A stretch of 36,736 nucleotides of DNA from Phellopilus nigrolimitatus (GCA_021029095.1 JAJOHG010000255.1:1-36736), one strand, 5' to 3'; counted from the first letter of the stretch, positions 13,023 through 24,381 are shown. The notes: generated by a model from the letters alone, not told the origin. Numbers and translations: made by a program.

Positions 13023-15650
13023 GACTGGCTTGATGGACGTTGCTCGTGACGGCGTGCTCGTAAAAGAAGTGAAGTGAATAGAAATTAAAGAGAAAAGGGT
13101 ACGCAAACGGCGGACGTTAGAGTGGGGAGGGAGCAGTTGCCAGAGGACAAATGGGCTGATCAAGGGATAAGCCTCCTCGTGGCGGTGATTCGGAATCCTC
13201 CGACAAATAATAAAAATCACCTTAAAAATCACACAAACGATCCAGAAAACTTGCGGAAAACAGTATGTTTTTCATCGCGAGAGTCGCTTATGGCTTCGAG
13301 TTTATGGTCGTTAAATACGAGTCAAACAAAAATTACTAAATGTGACAAAAATCCTAAGGCAACTCTTTGCCCATACATGTATACTCCTGACGGCACCGAA
13401 GAGGTCGTGTGTAGAGGAAAGTGCTGCCAGCGTGAATATAGATAGTGCAAGCGATAAACGAGTCGAACCTTCGGCCAGATGGTAGGAGCAAGCATATATC
13501 TCCTAAGAGCAACGTTGTGCGTCCTCGCACTATGATTTTTTCAACGATTGACTGATGCTGTCAGAGAATGACTAACCCCTCTCGTGGAACAGCTCTTCCA
13601 AAGTGCTGACAAGTCCTGAAAGAAACCTGTTGTGTATAGCAGAGCTTGTTCGTCGAGAGCACTCGTGTCACGAATTTGTAACTTGCTCCCTCTGACAGGA
13701 AAAATCTGAGACACGACGCAAGACAAAAGCGCGCATCTGGATCAATCAAGTTCTGCCCTTGCAGCACATGCAAATTTCTTCTTCCTCTGTTGACATGGTA
13801 ATCAAATACTGTCACAAAAGCGGCAACGACCCACGTACAGCGACGACTCACCTTGTGCAGAGACCAATCAAAACAGCACTGTTTCTCAAATAAATTTGCA
13901 CATACTCTGATATACATAGTGGCATACTACATAAAAAATTTAAAGCAAACTGGCTTTGTGTATGTTTTAAAAATGTCGAAATACATCGAGATTGTGGTAC
14001 TTTTTCTCAAATTGGAAACTGCCTCTGAGGGTTGATTGGAAAGACTTGTCCCGGACTCAACGAAGAGTTCATATTTTTCTATGAAACTTTACATGGCACG
14101 TTATGATATGCTATTACTCTCAAAAATAAAATTTGGCAGCTCATAAATATCTTTTGAGCTCTTGGCTGTGTCTTCATTGAAGATCAATTGAGGATTTCTA
14201 CTATCTTCACAGAGCATTGAGTCACAAGCACCGAACATGATTGTGTGGGACTTGCATCTTTAAACTTCACAGATTATCTCATGGTATACTATATATGCTC
14301 TGTGAATTTTATTGTATTTTAATTTGACGTTCCCAGCTCAACAACCTGCATATATGCAGCCACCAGTGTTTGTGTCAGCCTTGTTAAACTAGTTTTACTG
14401 GGGGCCTTTGACAAATCCAATTTCAGCTAAAACTTATATTCACATTCAGAAACATCTCAGGACTTGTTGTGAAAAGTTTTAGAACATTAGAGGTACCCGC
14501 TGCTGAGATATGAAGCCATCTCTGTTCAATGCCCTCGAGAGCAGGGTAAAAAGACAGCTCTGACAAACAATGACAAACAGAGTCATCTAAGCCTCTATAA
14601 ATATTGTTTGTTCTATCACTTTCAGTCACAATTTGCGTATTTATTTTTGCAGATATGAGATGCCTGTCCATTATCCTTTATATCTGTCTTTGAAAAATCT
14701 GAAATCCGAAGTGCTTTTGTGTCTAAATCCTCTAACGAAGTAGGGGCAGGGTGAGTTGTTGCCGGTTATTTGCTGGTTTCTGACTCGCCACAGAAATAAA
14801 TTTCTTTCGTACGAAGCACATTTTATAAAATCACGAGAATTATATATTCGAAGAGCCAAGACAATTCTCTATACAATGGTACAACAATGAAGTATTTATG
14901 TCAAATATTCATTGAGATATAAAGCTGAAAGCACAGGATGGGTCGTTGCCGCATTTTAGACAGTAAGTGCTGCTGCTGGCAATGAACCACTCCACTTTAA
15001 TTTGTAATTTGTCGACGTAGCTATCGTTGAGGTCGACCAACGTAGCAGACACTGCACATGCACGACCTCTACGATGAAGACCTATTCTGGCTGCACCATG
15101 CTCTAAACCGTTGACTTCGAAACGATTGGCGAACCAGCGCCGACATAAGAGATTATGGGCAAGGATGTCATGTTACAAATGGGATGCAATATCTGAATTC
15201 TTTTTCAGGGGACTGGACCTCCATCTTAGCGTAATGTGGGTAACAAAATAGTTGAAGAACGCACGTCTACCATAGTTTTCTTTATAAATGACTCGTCCTG
15301 TTGCAGAGTTGATAGTAAGGAGAAACTCCTAGAGTGTGAACTGGAACTGGACTTCTCGCGCTCTCGATACAACAAACTCAAGAAAGAAAATTCGACAGAC
15401 TCTTCGCAAACAAGTGGAGTCGTCTGAGAAACGGTGGATACTGAATATATATACACATCTTACATAAAGCATGCTCACTGAACATAGGACAAGATCAAGT
15501 CGAAAGTTTGAGAAAGACCCCCGTTGGTCGTGTACGAATCCATAGAATGACATTGTTGAGACCCGCTTACAATCACCATTCCTGCGAAACGTCCCACAGT
15601 CCGACGTGTCCGACGGCACGGCAAGGGTGCGTCAGACGATCTTCACATAT
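13023..15650. other. Gene-poor AT-rich stretch
   Basis: 2.6 kb with no gene I can support. Only short unrelated frames occur, the longest being about 118 codons on the - strand (13561-13917) with no recognisable family. From about 13,850 to 14,900 the sequence becomes strongly AT-rich, with several short - strand frames (14423-14671, 14671-14859) that could be remnants of one decayed coding region. I see no terminal repeats or transposase motifs. The 3' part (15,200-15,640) holds short frames on both strands only. Confidence 0.5.
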
Positions 15651-16163
15651 TCATGGGCTAATTGCGACAGGCTTCGGTAGAGGCAGCACTGAGCCGACGT
15701 CAATGGGAAGAGACACAACACGGCTATGGTCCCACGGGCCGCGTACGGGAGGCTGCGATGACGGTGCTGATAACGGCGATAACACTGGCGACGTATAACC
15801 CGAGCCTGTCCCCATTCCGAGTCCCGACCCGAGCCCCAGTCCCGACGTATCCAGTCCACGTTCCACGGGCCGCCGCAGCGGCTGCGTAAGGCTGACCTCT
15901 GAGCACGAAGCACTGTAAGTGTGTGCGTATGAGTAGACGGACCCGGCGCCAACGCCTCTGCCCGCGTGCGACAGGCCGGGAGGGGTGAGCGCCGCAGCGC
16001 GTGGCTCGGACCTCGCGCTTGAGCTCCAGTTAAGCGAGCGAGAGACATTGACGGACACGAGCGCGGGGCGTGGGACGGAGGGAAGAGTATGCCTTGCTTG
16101 GCCGCGCATGGGGAGGGGCCCATCGACGAGGCGCAAAGAGGTCGGAGGCTGTCGACGCGGCAT
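15651..16163 (-). CDS. Hypothetical Gly/Ser/Pro-rich protein
   Basis: Single open frame of 170 codons, not recognised. The predicted protein is rich in Ser, Pro, Gly and Arg and has a Gly-Leu/Thr-Ser repeat (GLGLGSGLGMGTGSG) near residues 109-123. No signal peptide or membrane segment is evident. Base composition is GC-rich, unlike the AT-rich DNA on its 3' side. A TATAAG-like element on the - strand near 16,480 and good splice signals between about 16,312 and 16,185 (GTGCGT, CTAAC, AAAG) would fit a transcript with a 5'-UTR intron. The opposite strand also stays open for part of the region, so coding status is uncertain. Confidence 0.4.
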   Translation of the reverse strand: MPRRQPPTSLRLVDGPLPMRGQARHTLPSVPRPALVSVNVSRSLNWSSSARSEPRAAALTPPGLSHAGRGVGAGSVYSYAHTYSASCSEVSLTQPLRRPVERGLDTSGLGLGSGLGMGTGSGYTSPVLSPLSAPSSQPPVRGPWDHSRVVSLPIDVGSVLPLPKPVAISP

Positions 16164-17102
16164 GATTATACGATCGATGTCCTTTGTTAGGTTCGGTAAG
16201 AGTCGTTAGTTGAGGGCTTCAAAGGCGGTAGCGCTTGCGAGGAAATCTGTATGCGCGAAACAGAGGATTAGCATACTCGCCGTTCGATAAAGGAAACGAC
16301 GCACCAGCTGGTATGCGACCTTTGTTGACTGCGATAGAACGCGTGCGTGAAGAGCAGCAAGAAAAGGCGATTGAAGAGAATTTGAGAGATATGTGCCCTT
16401 CAAGGGTGAGGAAATGAGTGTGGTGATGCTCTTGGCTGATCGAAGCAGAAAGCAGCTGGGCGTTGCAGGTAGCACTACTTATAAGAGTGGCTGTAGATGG
16501 CGGCCCCCGGTCGTGAAGGTGGCCGATGGCTGTGGCTCATTTTCACTGCTCAGGGTCAGTCACGAGACAGGAACGCGTCTGAACGCGTCTACTCCGATAG
16601 CGGAGTTCATTTCCTGTACAACGCTTCTTCCAATAGACTTGTTTTTAGACGCGAATCCTTAAATATTTGCTTATTCCCTACCGCTACAAGCTCAAAAAGA
16701 AGCAAAAAAAATGTCTAATATCAAGGTCCTGATGTATTGGCAATCTGCACTTTGTGTCTTTTAAAATATTTTCCAACCTTGTCATACATACCTTGTATTT
16801 TCGAAATGAGAAAACCCGAAAAATCACACAATTCAGAGCTCCACGCGTGTGCATGCAGCTTACTCCAGCGCAGAATAAATCGAATAAGGTCAGCCAGTCA
16901 AGTTTTCAATGACGACGGATGTCGAAGCAGTATGTCAGTCCAGACCGCAACGATTGCACGAGACAGATAAAAGTCGGTCTTTAGATCCAGACACATGCCT
17001 AATTCAAAGTCCACTGCTTCTTGCATTATAACTACCAACATCCGCACGCTGAACCCTCCTCCCCATTCACACATTCCCAACCCATCTCTAATTTTCAAAA
17101 CA
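16164..17102. other. Intergenic region between two hypothetical ORFs
   Basis: No recognisable gene. A - strand frame (16206-16475) is open but lacks an ATG. It may be 5'-leader sequence of the hypothetical gene to its left. The rest is AT-rich. Confidence 0.35.
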
Positions 17103-17546
17103 ATGTCTTTTGTTTCTACAACTTCTCTAGCATCCAAATCTCGAGGCGAGTCGCAGGTCTTCCTACCGCTCGAGGCAGGCATCGTACCCTTCCCGCTCCG
17201 ACGCACGACGCTCTGTCCACCCGCGCGGTATGTCAATGTCTCAATGCCCAACCCCGTGGACAAGCCTGAGGCGGCCCCCGTTGCCGCCCCGCGTTCCACC
17301 AGGTCGGCGTTGAGGCTCGCAGCTGCTGTAGCCCACATCGCGCACTTGTTCCGCAGAGAAACTGATGAGGGCGTTCTAGGCGACGTCCAGGCGCAGATTA
17401 TGACTGAAAAAGACATTAGTAATGAGGACGCCGCACCGGTGTGGTTCACAAGTCCGAACAATTGGCGACCTGGCCTGCTTACCCTTGAACAGGCCGCGAT
17501 GCGGGCGGATATCGTGCACAGGCCCGAGGGATTTGAGCGTCAGTAG
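17103..17546 (+). CDS. Hypothetical protein
   Basis: Open frame of 147 codons with no family recognised. The frame is open for another 36 codons upstream, but the MSFVSTTSLASKS start follows a pyrimidine-rich leader and is preferred. The protein has an Ala-rich helical segment (RSALRLAAAVAHIAHLFRRE, about residues 83-102) followed by an acidic stretch, then a WFTSPNNWRPGLLTLEQA segment that looks globular. No introns are needed. The sequence is more GC-rich than its surroundings. A long antisense frame overlaps it (16898-17461), so the assignment rests on composition and start context only. Confidence 0.5.
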   Translation: MSFVSTTSLASKSRGESQVFLPLEAGIVPFPLRRTTLCPPARYVNVSMPNPVDKPEAAPVAAPRSTRSALRLAAAVAHIAHLFRRETDEGVLGDVQAQIMTEKDISNEDAAPVWFTSPNNWRPGLLTLEQAAMRADIVHRPEGFERQ

Positions 17547-18483
17547 ACTTATAGGTAAGGGAGACGCAAGACGAGACAAGACAAGGCATGGCGAGACCGC
17601 TCGCGAAAAAAACGCTAATCGGTGTCAAAGAAGCGCCTTCCCGCGGGATTGTCTGTTTAACTGGAGCAGTGTGCAGAGGGTGGAAAGCCTAGGCCAGATA
17701 CCACGAGATAAAGGGACTGTTAGCAGATGGTATTGAAGAGGACCACTCATTCAGTTTCGTTCGTGGACCAGGATTTGCGTTGGAGTTGAGACTGGAAAAG
17801 CAACCCCCGGGGGGGAGGGGGGGAGGGGGAGGGGTTTATAAATCCCGATGCATTGTGAAGGCCGAGGGTACTCGATGGACTAGCTAGTGGTCATCCTCGG
17901 GCACCCAACGTCTTAATATCGCAGAATTGACTCGGGGCGAGATGCAGAGATGAGTGTTCATTCTTCTGTCTTCTTCCAGCACGTGTCCTAATCATTTCGC
18001 GACGATAGATCCGCTTACTAAAGGCGAAAGGAAGAGTCTTCCGTTCGCCTAGGTTACTAGTGTGGCTTCTTGACCTGGTTTGCATTTTCCCCTTGCCCCG
18101 GTCTTCTCGATTTTGCCAGCTGCGCTTTCTACATAAGACGTGCGCGTGAGATCGCTCTTTGCAAGTCGGCTTCAGATTGTTGAGATATCATCTTTCAACA
18201 AACGTTAGGAGTCAGCCAAAGTTTAAAATTTTGAGAATGAGCCTAAGTTTTTCATGAGCGTTAGAACACGCGTATCTTCACCCATCTCCTCAGATCTGCT
18301 CACACCGGCAGATTGCTGCCGAGATAAACTGAGAATAAAGTAAAAGGAATAATGCAGAACAACCTGCAGATATGTTGTCCTTGTCTGATGAGTCTGAAAG
18401 TCACTTCTCAACGTCAGAATGGATAAGAGCGTTTAACAACGGCCCATCGAATACAGTATTCCCTCAAATTGAAAGCGAGTCTA
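17547..18483. other. Intergenic region with G-rich tract
   Basis: Contains a G-rich tract (17809-17834) immediately followed by a TATAAAT element. No supported gene follows. Only short frames occur on both strands, and the 3' end of the mL46 gene lies at the right edge. Confidence 0.45.
17809..17834 (+). promoter_or_regulatory. Perfect G-run tract, predicted G-quadruplex
   Basis: Four G runs of 7, 7, 5 and 4 are separated by single A residues and preceded by five C. This satisfies the usual G-quadruplex pattern with one-base loops on the + strand. TATAAAT begins two bases after the tract, which resembles a core promoter arrangement, though no gene is evident within the next 600 bp on this strand. 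Homopolymer runs of this kind are also prone to sequencing error. Confidence 0.5.
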
Positions 18484-19433
18484 TTAGAAATCAGATAACA
18501 TATCTTTCGTCCCGAGCCAGTACTCTTTGGCTACGCGCGATTCAATCTCCTCCTTCGTGAGCCAAGCGAAGTCATTAATGCTCTTTTCCACTGCGTGCAC
18601 CTGCCCTGCAAATATATGGGCCTTGAAGAAGAAAACCTGAACCAGAAGCCGTTGAGAGAGAATAAATAAAATATTTGATAGCCAAATAGCACATACCTTC
18701 TCGCCCGAGAACTGAGGGTCTGCTTGTCCTTCGTAATTGTACTCAAAAAGACCGATAGGCCGCCGCCCAACTATCCAAGTATTCATGTTGGGCCCGCATT
18801 CCGCGTGCAGGTCTCGCTTTGCCGCCTATTATGGAAGTCAGTAGACGTTGCGGTGGATTCATGAGAAGAAGAAGAAACCTCGTGCAAGGGTTCGCCCGTC
18901 TCTGCATAGCCCTTAGGGAATCTCCACTCGTACTTGTCCTTCGACGAGCCTTTCACCAGGAGGTAGAGATTCCGCGAGCCAGATCTCTCCAGCTTCCTCA
19001 CGTCACCCTTCTCGTCCGCGGGTGTCAACCGCGGCATGGGCTTCTCCTCTTCCTCTCCCGAAGTCTCGACATTCAGAAGTAGCGACGACTTGTCCTCGGC
19101 GTCCTTGACAAAGTCCTTCCCGAACGCCTTGCGCTCGCGGCGGATCTCGTCCTGGTTGAACTGCGCCTCGAGCAGGGAGCCCTGCTTGAAGTAGAACTCG
19201 GACGGAAACGGGTTGTGCAGCGCGCGCTGGATGCGCTGCTGGTACCCGTAGAACTCGTGCTCGAACTTGGTCGGCGTGCGCGTGATGATGGGTGCGCGGT
19301 TGAGCAGGATGCCGACTGCGAGCCGGTGCGTTTTGGGTGCCTCTGTTACAGTCGCGAGCCCGCGCTTGGCCAGCCCTTCGAGTTTTCTCCATGAGAAAAA
19401 AGCACACATAAAACTTAAATGCATGCATACCAT
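18484..19433 (-). CDS. MRPL46: Mitochondrial large ribosomal subunit protein mL46
   Basis: Homologue of MRPL46 (yeast Mrpl17), a Nudix-fold structural protein of the mitochondrial ribosome. Three exons (19433-18879, 18825-18697, 18636-18484) give 278 residues in frame. Landmarks are LAVGILLNRAPIITRTPTKFEHEFY, then YEWRFPKGYAETGEPLHE, AECGPNMNTWIVGRRPIGLFEY, VFFFKAHIFAG and FAWLTKEEI. The Nudix box is degenerate (RDLHAECG instead of REUxEExGU), as expected for a non-catalytic ribosomal member. The 5' end is uncertain: the ATG at 19433 gives MVCMHLSFMCAFFSWRKLEGL before the conserved part. Strong intron-like signals overlap it (GTATGC, then a pyrimidine tract and GGAG), but no upstream exon I tried stays in frame. 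It is divergent from the V-ATPase H gene, with about 200 bp between starts. Confidence 0.88.
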
Positions 19434-19635
19434 GGGCGAAGCCAATGTTATGATGAAGCTCTCGTTGGCATCGAGTGAGCAGCGAGGACGTCGACATGCC
19501 AGCGCCGGTAAGAAATTGAGAGGCGCGATCCACGGTTTTGCCTATTTGCAGCGGTGGCGTCGCGTATAGACGGGTTCGGCTGGACCGCCGCGACCTGCCC
19601 AACTGCCCTCCTCATCATCTAATCCGCTGCTCGCC

Positions 19636-21540
19636 ATGTCCCTCTCGCTCGTCTCTAACTCGTACATCGAGGAGACGTCGTCCAAGATACGCTCAAAACC
19701 CGTGCCATGGGAGGTGAGCAGCGTGTCTCGAAGCGACTGGCGGCAGCCGTGCTCAAATGCAGCTGTCCTAGGCATACCAGCGCGCGGGCCTCGTGAACTC
19801 GGACGAGCTCGCGCTCATCAAGAAGGTCGACAGGCAGCCCAGGGCGAAGACGGAGTCGCTTCTGCTGTCGGACGGGCAGACCTATGCGCTTCTGTATCTG
19901 CGCCTCCTCAAGAAGCTCATCCGGGTGGACACCATGCAATGGATCCTTGTGCTTATAACTGACGCGCTCGCTGGTGAGCCGCGCGTTGCTGTAGCTTCGA
20001 AGAAACTCTGATGGATTTGCAGACCACGACGAACGCATACCGCTGTTCACCAAGGCTGTCGAGAAGGATCCTGAGCTGCCGTATGGACCTCTACTTCGGT
20101 ACGCCACAACTTTGAACTGTACATATAGGAATCCTGACTCCAGGCTATCTGACAGAGCGCTGGAGAACACAGACGAGTTCCTCCAGCTGAAAACCGTGCA
20201 GATCCTCACCCTCCTCCTGAGGTGTTTACAAACTCGTATTGTCCTGAAATCTGAGCTGACAAGGCGGTTGTCGCAGCTCGGAATCTTCCACTATCCCACC
20301 GCAATACCTCCAACCGTTCCTCGAAGTTCTCGCTGGCTTAGTTCAATCTCCTTCCTCGAACAGGCGGGACGTTGCAGTGCAGTGTCTCGAGGCGCTCTTG
20401 CCACGGCCAGAAGTCCGCAGAGCCGTCTGGGCCCATTCCAAGATCATTGTCGGGTAACGTTTCTTCTCCGCTCCGCCTTTCGGTACAATAGCGCGTACTT
20501 ATGACACTTACCGAGCAGTCTTCGCGACACTCTGAAGAACAAGCCTAGTGCTCAGATGAGCTACCAAATATGCTTCTGCTTCTGGCTCCTGACGTTTGAG
20601 CAGGAGATTTCAGAAAACATCAACAAGTATGCGAGTGGCCTCTTTAACGAATCCTAGCTAACGGTATACGCTTTCCAGGAAGTACGACATCATTCCGCTC
20701 CTCACCGACGTCGCCCAGGGCGCCGTAAAGGAAAAGGTCGTCCGGGTGATTGTGGCCACGTTCCGGGTCTGTTGTGTTCTACCCCAGTGCAATAAACAAA
20801 CCACGCATCTGATGCCCCAGCGTCTCCGTCAGAATCTCGTAACAAAAGCGCCGTCGCAGAACCTGCCTTCGATGCTCGTCGCGCAGCTCCTCCCGTTCGC
20901 AAAGAGCCTGTGCGGGCGCAAGTGGACAGACGAGGACATCGTCGACGACATCCAGTTCCTGCGCGACGAGCTGAAGGCGAACTTCGACAGCCTGACGTGC
21001 GTGGGCCCCGACTTCCTGAATTGCCGCGCGCGCACACGGTTTACTGACGCCCGACACAGGACCTGGGAAGAGTACACGGCGGAGCTGTCCTCCGGCCACC
21101 TGCTGTGGTCCCCCGTGCACGAGTCCGACGCGTTCTGGCAGGAGAACGCCGGCAAGCTGTGCGACCAGGACTTCGCGCAGCTGAAGTGCGTATACACTGT
21201 CTTGTCTTGTCCTGCCGCGGCCGCTCGCACACGCTCACCTCTTCCGACGCAGGCTGCTCGTGAAAATCCTGAATGAGTCTGCGGACCCGACCGTGCTTGC
21301 CGTCGCCGCGCACGACCTCGGGCAGTTCGTCAAGTATTGCGATCGCGGGAAGAAGTGCGTACACTCCCTCTTCGCTTCTAGACTTCTCATAGCTGATCGA
21401 GGCGGAATAACAGGGCCGTCGCCGACCTCGGCGCGAAGACGCGCGTGATGCAGCTAATGACGCACGAGAACGCAGACGTGCGCTACCGCTCGCTGATCTC
21501 TGTACAGCGGTTGCTCAGCCAGCCCTGGCGGGCGGGGTGA
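19636..21540 (+). CDS. VMA13: V-type ATPase subunit H
   Basis: Regulatory subunit H of the peripheral V1 sector of the vacuolar proton pump; it couples V1 to Vo and silences free V1. Eleven exons (19636-19713, 19772-19973, 20023-20098, 20144-20221, 20277-20453, 20519-20626, 20679-20766, 20833-20996, 21060-21185, 21253-21354, 21414-21540) join in frame to 441 residues, typical for the family. The N-terminal part is an all-helical repeat domain (TYALLYLRLLKKLIRVDT, SYQICFCFWLLTFEQEI, YDIIPLLTDVAQGAVKEKVVRVIVATFRNLV). The C-terminal domain has WTDEDIVDDIQFLRDEL, FWQENAGKL, LAVAAHDLGQFVKYC and VMQLMTHENADVRYRSLISVQRLL. Introns are 45-66 nt. For intron 4 the later acceptor (TCGCAG) is required, because the earlier AG creates a stop. 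Confidence 0.95.
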
Positions 21541-21946
21541 TGAGTGCGCAGCGTACTTGCGGACCATTGTACGATATCCTTAATGAATTTTGAATCAAGC
21601 TTAAACACGAACTGCATTCTGTGCTTTGGACGTCGGCGAGCGCCGTTGAGAGCTTATAATTGTGATTGACTCAGACCGGCTGGATTGTTGCTCTTAGCTA
21701 TATACTGTGCACTGTCAGCGCGTAATCTCTTCAAGTTTCTCAGCAGACTTGTTGAGAAAGAAGGCCATGAGTGACTTGAGCGACAATTTGCTTACATACT
21801 CTCCATTTTTTGGGATGAAGGAACTTGACGAAAATTCATATCATTGTTTTTGGTCATAATCCTGGTAGTACTACACATTTGTACACTGCTTTTCTTTCTC
21901 GCGAACACCGTTTGCGGTCCTTTTCCCATTCTCAATCAGTAATCGT
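21541..21946. other. Convergent intergenic region, VMA13 and GAD
   Basis: 406 bp between two gene 3' ends. AT-rich with no frame of note; presumably both 3' UTRs and polyadenylation sites. No specific signal can be assigned with confidence. Confidence 0.5.
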
Positions 21947-24276
21947 TTAGCACTGCTTCGCATACGTGCCCGAGTCGCCTTGGCCGGAGCCGTGGTCCAG
22001 CTTCCCCTGGTGGCGACGTGCGGAGCTGCTGTGCGTGCCCAGCGTGCTCAGCGCGTGCATCGGCGAGTCGGTCTTCACGAGGTTCTCGGTCGTCTCGATG
22101 ATGTCGCAGACGAGGCGATCGATCAGCTGGTGCATTGGTAAAAATAAGAAAGAGTTCTAGTCAGTAATGTTTTAAGAAGGGAGAAAGATCTGCTCACCTC
22201 CTCGGACATGTTCTCTCGGACGACGACACGGAGAATCTCGACGGTTTGTAGGTCGGGCGCAAGCTCGTAATTCGGCACGATCCTAAGGCACAATAAGCAA
22301 TGCGCGGCGTATCGGTGAGCACGTCTGGCGCTGAGACTCACCATCCCTTTGCCCTCAGGAGAGTCTGGATCCACTTTTGCTGGATCTCGGGGTGCTCCTC
22401 CTTGAACTTGTCCGAGAAGCGGAACGAGACGACAGGGAGCGTCGGGACGTAGTTCTGCAATTATTTAAAATCAAGATTTTAGAAGAAAAAAAGGGCGTTT
22501 AGACCGGATTTTACCTCGACATCACCCTCATCCGTAACACCGGCTGCTTGCTTCGCACCCGCGAGCAAGTTTCCAGCGCCATTCGCCGGGCGGTGCACAT
22601 CGCTCAGCACGTAATAGTATCCACTTTTCTCGAGAGCGCGGCTCAGCAGGCGCGCGTTCTTCAGGTCCGCGAGCGCGACGCGGCGGTAGCCTTCGAAGCC
22701 GAGGTGGACGAAGTTAAAGTACTGCGCGATGATCGGCGCAGCGGGGCGCGAGAAGTTGAGCGAGAAGCTGTACTCGACCGAGCCGAGGTAATGCAGCTCG
22801 AAGATAAGGTCCTTGGGTAGGTGAGCCTTGTCACCTAGATACAATTTGAGTGTTAGAAGCGAAGCAAAATTATGTGTTCAGACGCACGCCAAATAACCCA
22901 TCCTACACCGACATAGGAGAGTCCGAATTTGTGTCCCCTGGTAGAGAATAATGTAGTTAGGCTCAGATAGAATGGAAAACGGATCTGAGCTCACGAAGTG
23001 TTGATTGACACAACGCGCGGGAGGCGGAAGTCCCACTCGAGTTTAGGCTAGGAGCAGTAAATTGTGAGATGCGGAGATAATCTACTTTGAGGAAACCTAC
23101 GGTAGCAAATGGTGCAATGAAGGCTCCAGAAGCCCCGTCCACTGTTTTGAATCATTAAAATTTGACAGATGGAAAGGCGATCAGCGTACGCACCGTGAAT
23201 GGGGACTGAATGGCCTGTTTTTGCCTCATACTCATCAAGGAGGTCGGACACCTCTTTGACGGGCTCGTAGTGGCCTGTATACGTGCCTTTACAAAGAAGT
23301 AGATCAATTATCAGAACGTCAAAGTCAACAAAAATAAAATACGCACTGCCCAAGATGACGAAGACACCGATGGTGTTCTCGTCGACATAGTCCATGGCCT
23401 TCTTCGCGTCGAGCCTGTACTTGCTCTCGACGGAGATGGGGACGAGGCGGCACTCGACCTCGAAGTAGCGGGCGAACTTCTCGAGGGCGACCTGGGCGTT
23501 GGCGCCCATGACGATGTTGGGGCCGGGCTCGTGGATGCTCTTTCCAGCGGCCTTGCGCTTCTCCTGCCAGATGCGCTTCATGGCGAGACCGCCGAGCTGG
23601 ATGGCCTCGGAAGAGCCGGTGGTGGCCGTTCCGATGGCTTGCTTGGTGGAGGGCGCGTGCCAGAGCTCCGCGAGGATGGAAATGCCTGCGACAAAGTGTA
23701 AGTTGTGTACCAATGTTAATGCTTATAGGTTATGCTAACAGCGAGTGTGCAACATTTCTGAAAATTCGACGATGTCAGGTTATGGGCTTTGTTCATAGTG
23801 AGATAAGAGACCCACGAGTCATGGGATATTCGTCCTGGTCGATGAGGTTCTTGGACATGTTTTCTTGCATGAGCTTGTCTGCCGGGGCTGGCATCCACGT
23901 GTGCACGAAAGAGGCCAAGTTCAACAAGGGAGAGCCATCGAGGGCGAGCTCGTCGTGCACGAGCTGGTAGGCAGACTCTGCGTCGGTGCCCTGTACGTCG
24001 CCAGTCAGTCTGAGTGCGTTGGATACTGGAGGGAAAGGAAGAAGAAGGGGAAAAAACGCGCCTTGGAGGGAATTTTGTATTTGGGGAGGGGGAAGGTGCC
24101 GTAGCGGGCGCCATATGAAGACGAGGTCTGGGAGAGGTCGGTGTTTGTGAGGTGATGGGCATGGGACTTGTGGTCCTTGGCCTCCTGCATGAGCTTGTCG
24201 GGGTTCATGTGCTGGGGGAAACGTGAGTTCACCGCCAGCAACGGAGCTGCTGGCCGCGCACCTTTGAGAGAGCCAT
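21947..24276 (-). CDS. GAD1: Glutamate decarboxylase (PLP-dependent)
   Basis: Converts L-glutamate to GABA and CO2, feeding the GABA shunt; in fungi linked to stress and acid tolerance. Thirteen exons (24276-24262, 24211-24062, 23990-23816, 23757-23740, 23685-23347, 23286-23194, 23141-23101, 23047-22995, 22937-22888, 22834-22515, 22454-22342, 22282-22198, 22126-21947) give 543 residues. Landmarks are [39 protein letters not shown], the PLP pocket [12 protein letters not shown], and [18 protein letters not shown] with the Schiff-base Lys298. Exon 4 has only 18 nt. Intron 2 (24061-23991) needs a GC donor, the only choice that joins IPSK to [15 protein letters not shown] in frame. The C-terminal 40 residues are polar, with many Ser, Gly and His. 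I see no convincing calmodulin-binding helix. Confidence 0.95.
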
Positions 24277-24373
24277 GGTGAGGTCGATGTGGGTGGAGTG
24301 AAGGTGGGAATCACGACTGGGGAGGTGTTTATATGCGCTTGGGTGTATATGACGTTTGGGAGCCGGAGGTATG

Positions 24374-24381
24374 TATAAATA
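24374..24381. promoter_or_regulatory. TATA-like element in divergent GAD / cyclase promoter
   Basis: TATAAATA on the + strand, reading TATTTATA on the - strand. It lies 98 bp before the GAD start and about 160 bp before the cyclase start, within a 263-bp divergent intergenic region. The spacing fits GAD better, but either gene could use it. Confidence 0.4.

Noticed and set aside
16898..17461. - strand frame of 187 codons overlapping the hypothetical ORF at 17103-17546
   Set aside because: No recognised similarity, and the first residues of its frame lie in AT-rich non-coding DNA. The + strand frame has a better start context, though neither is certain.
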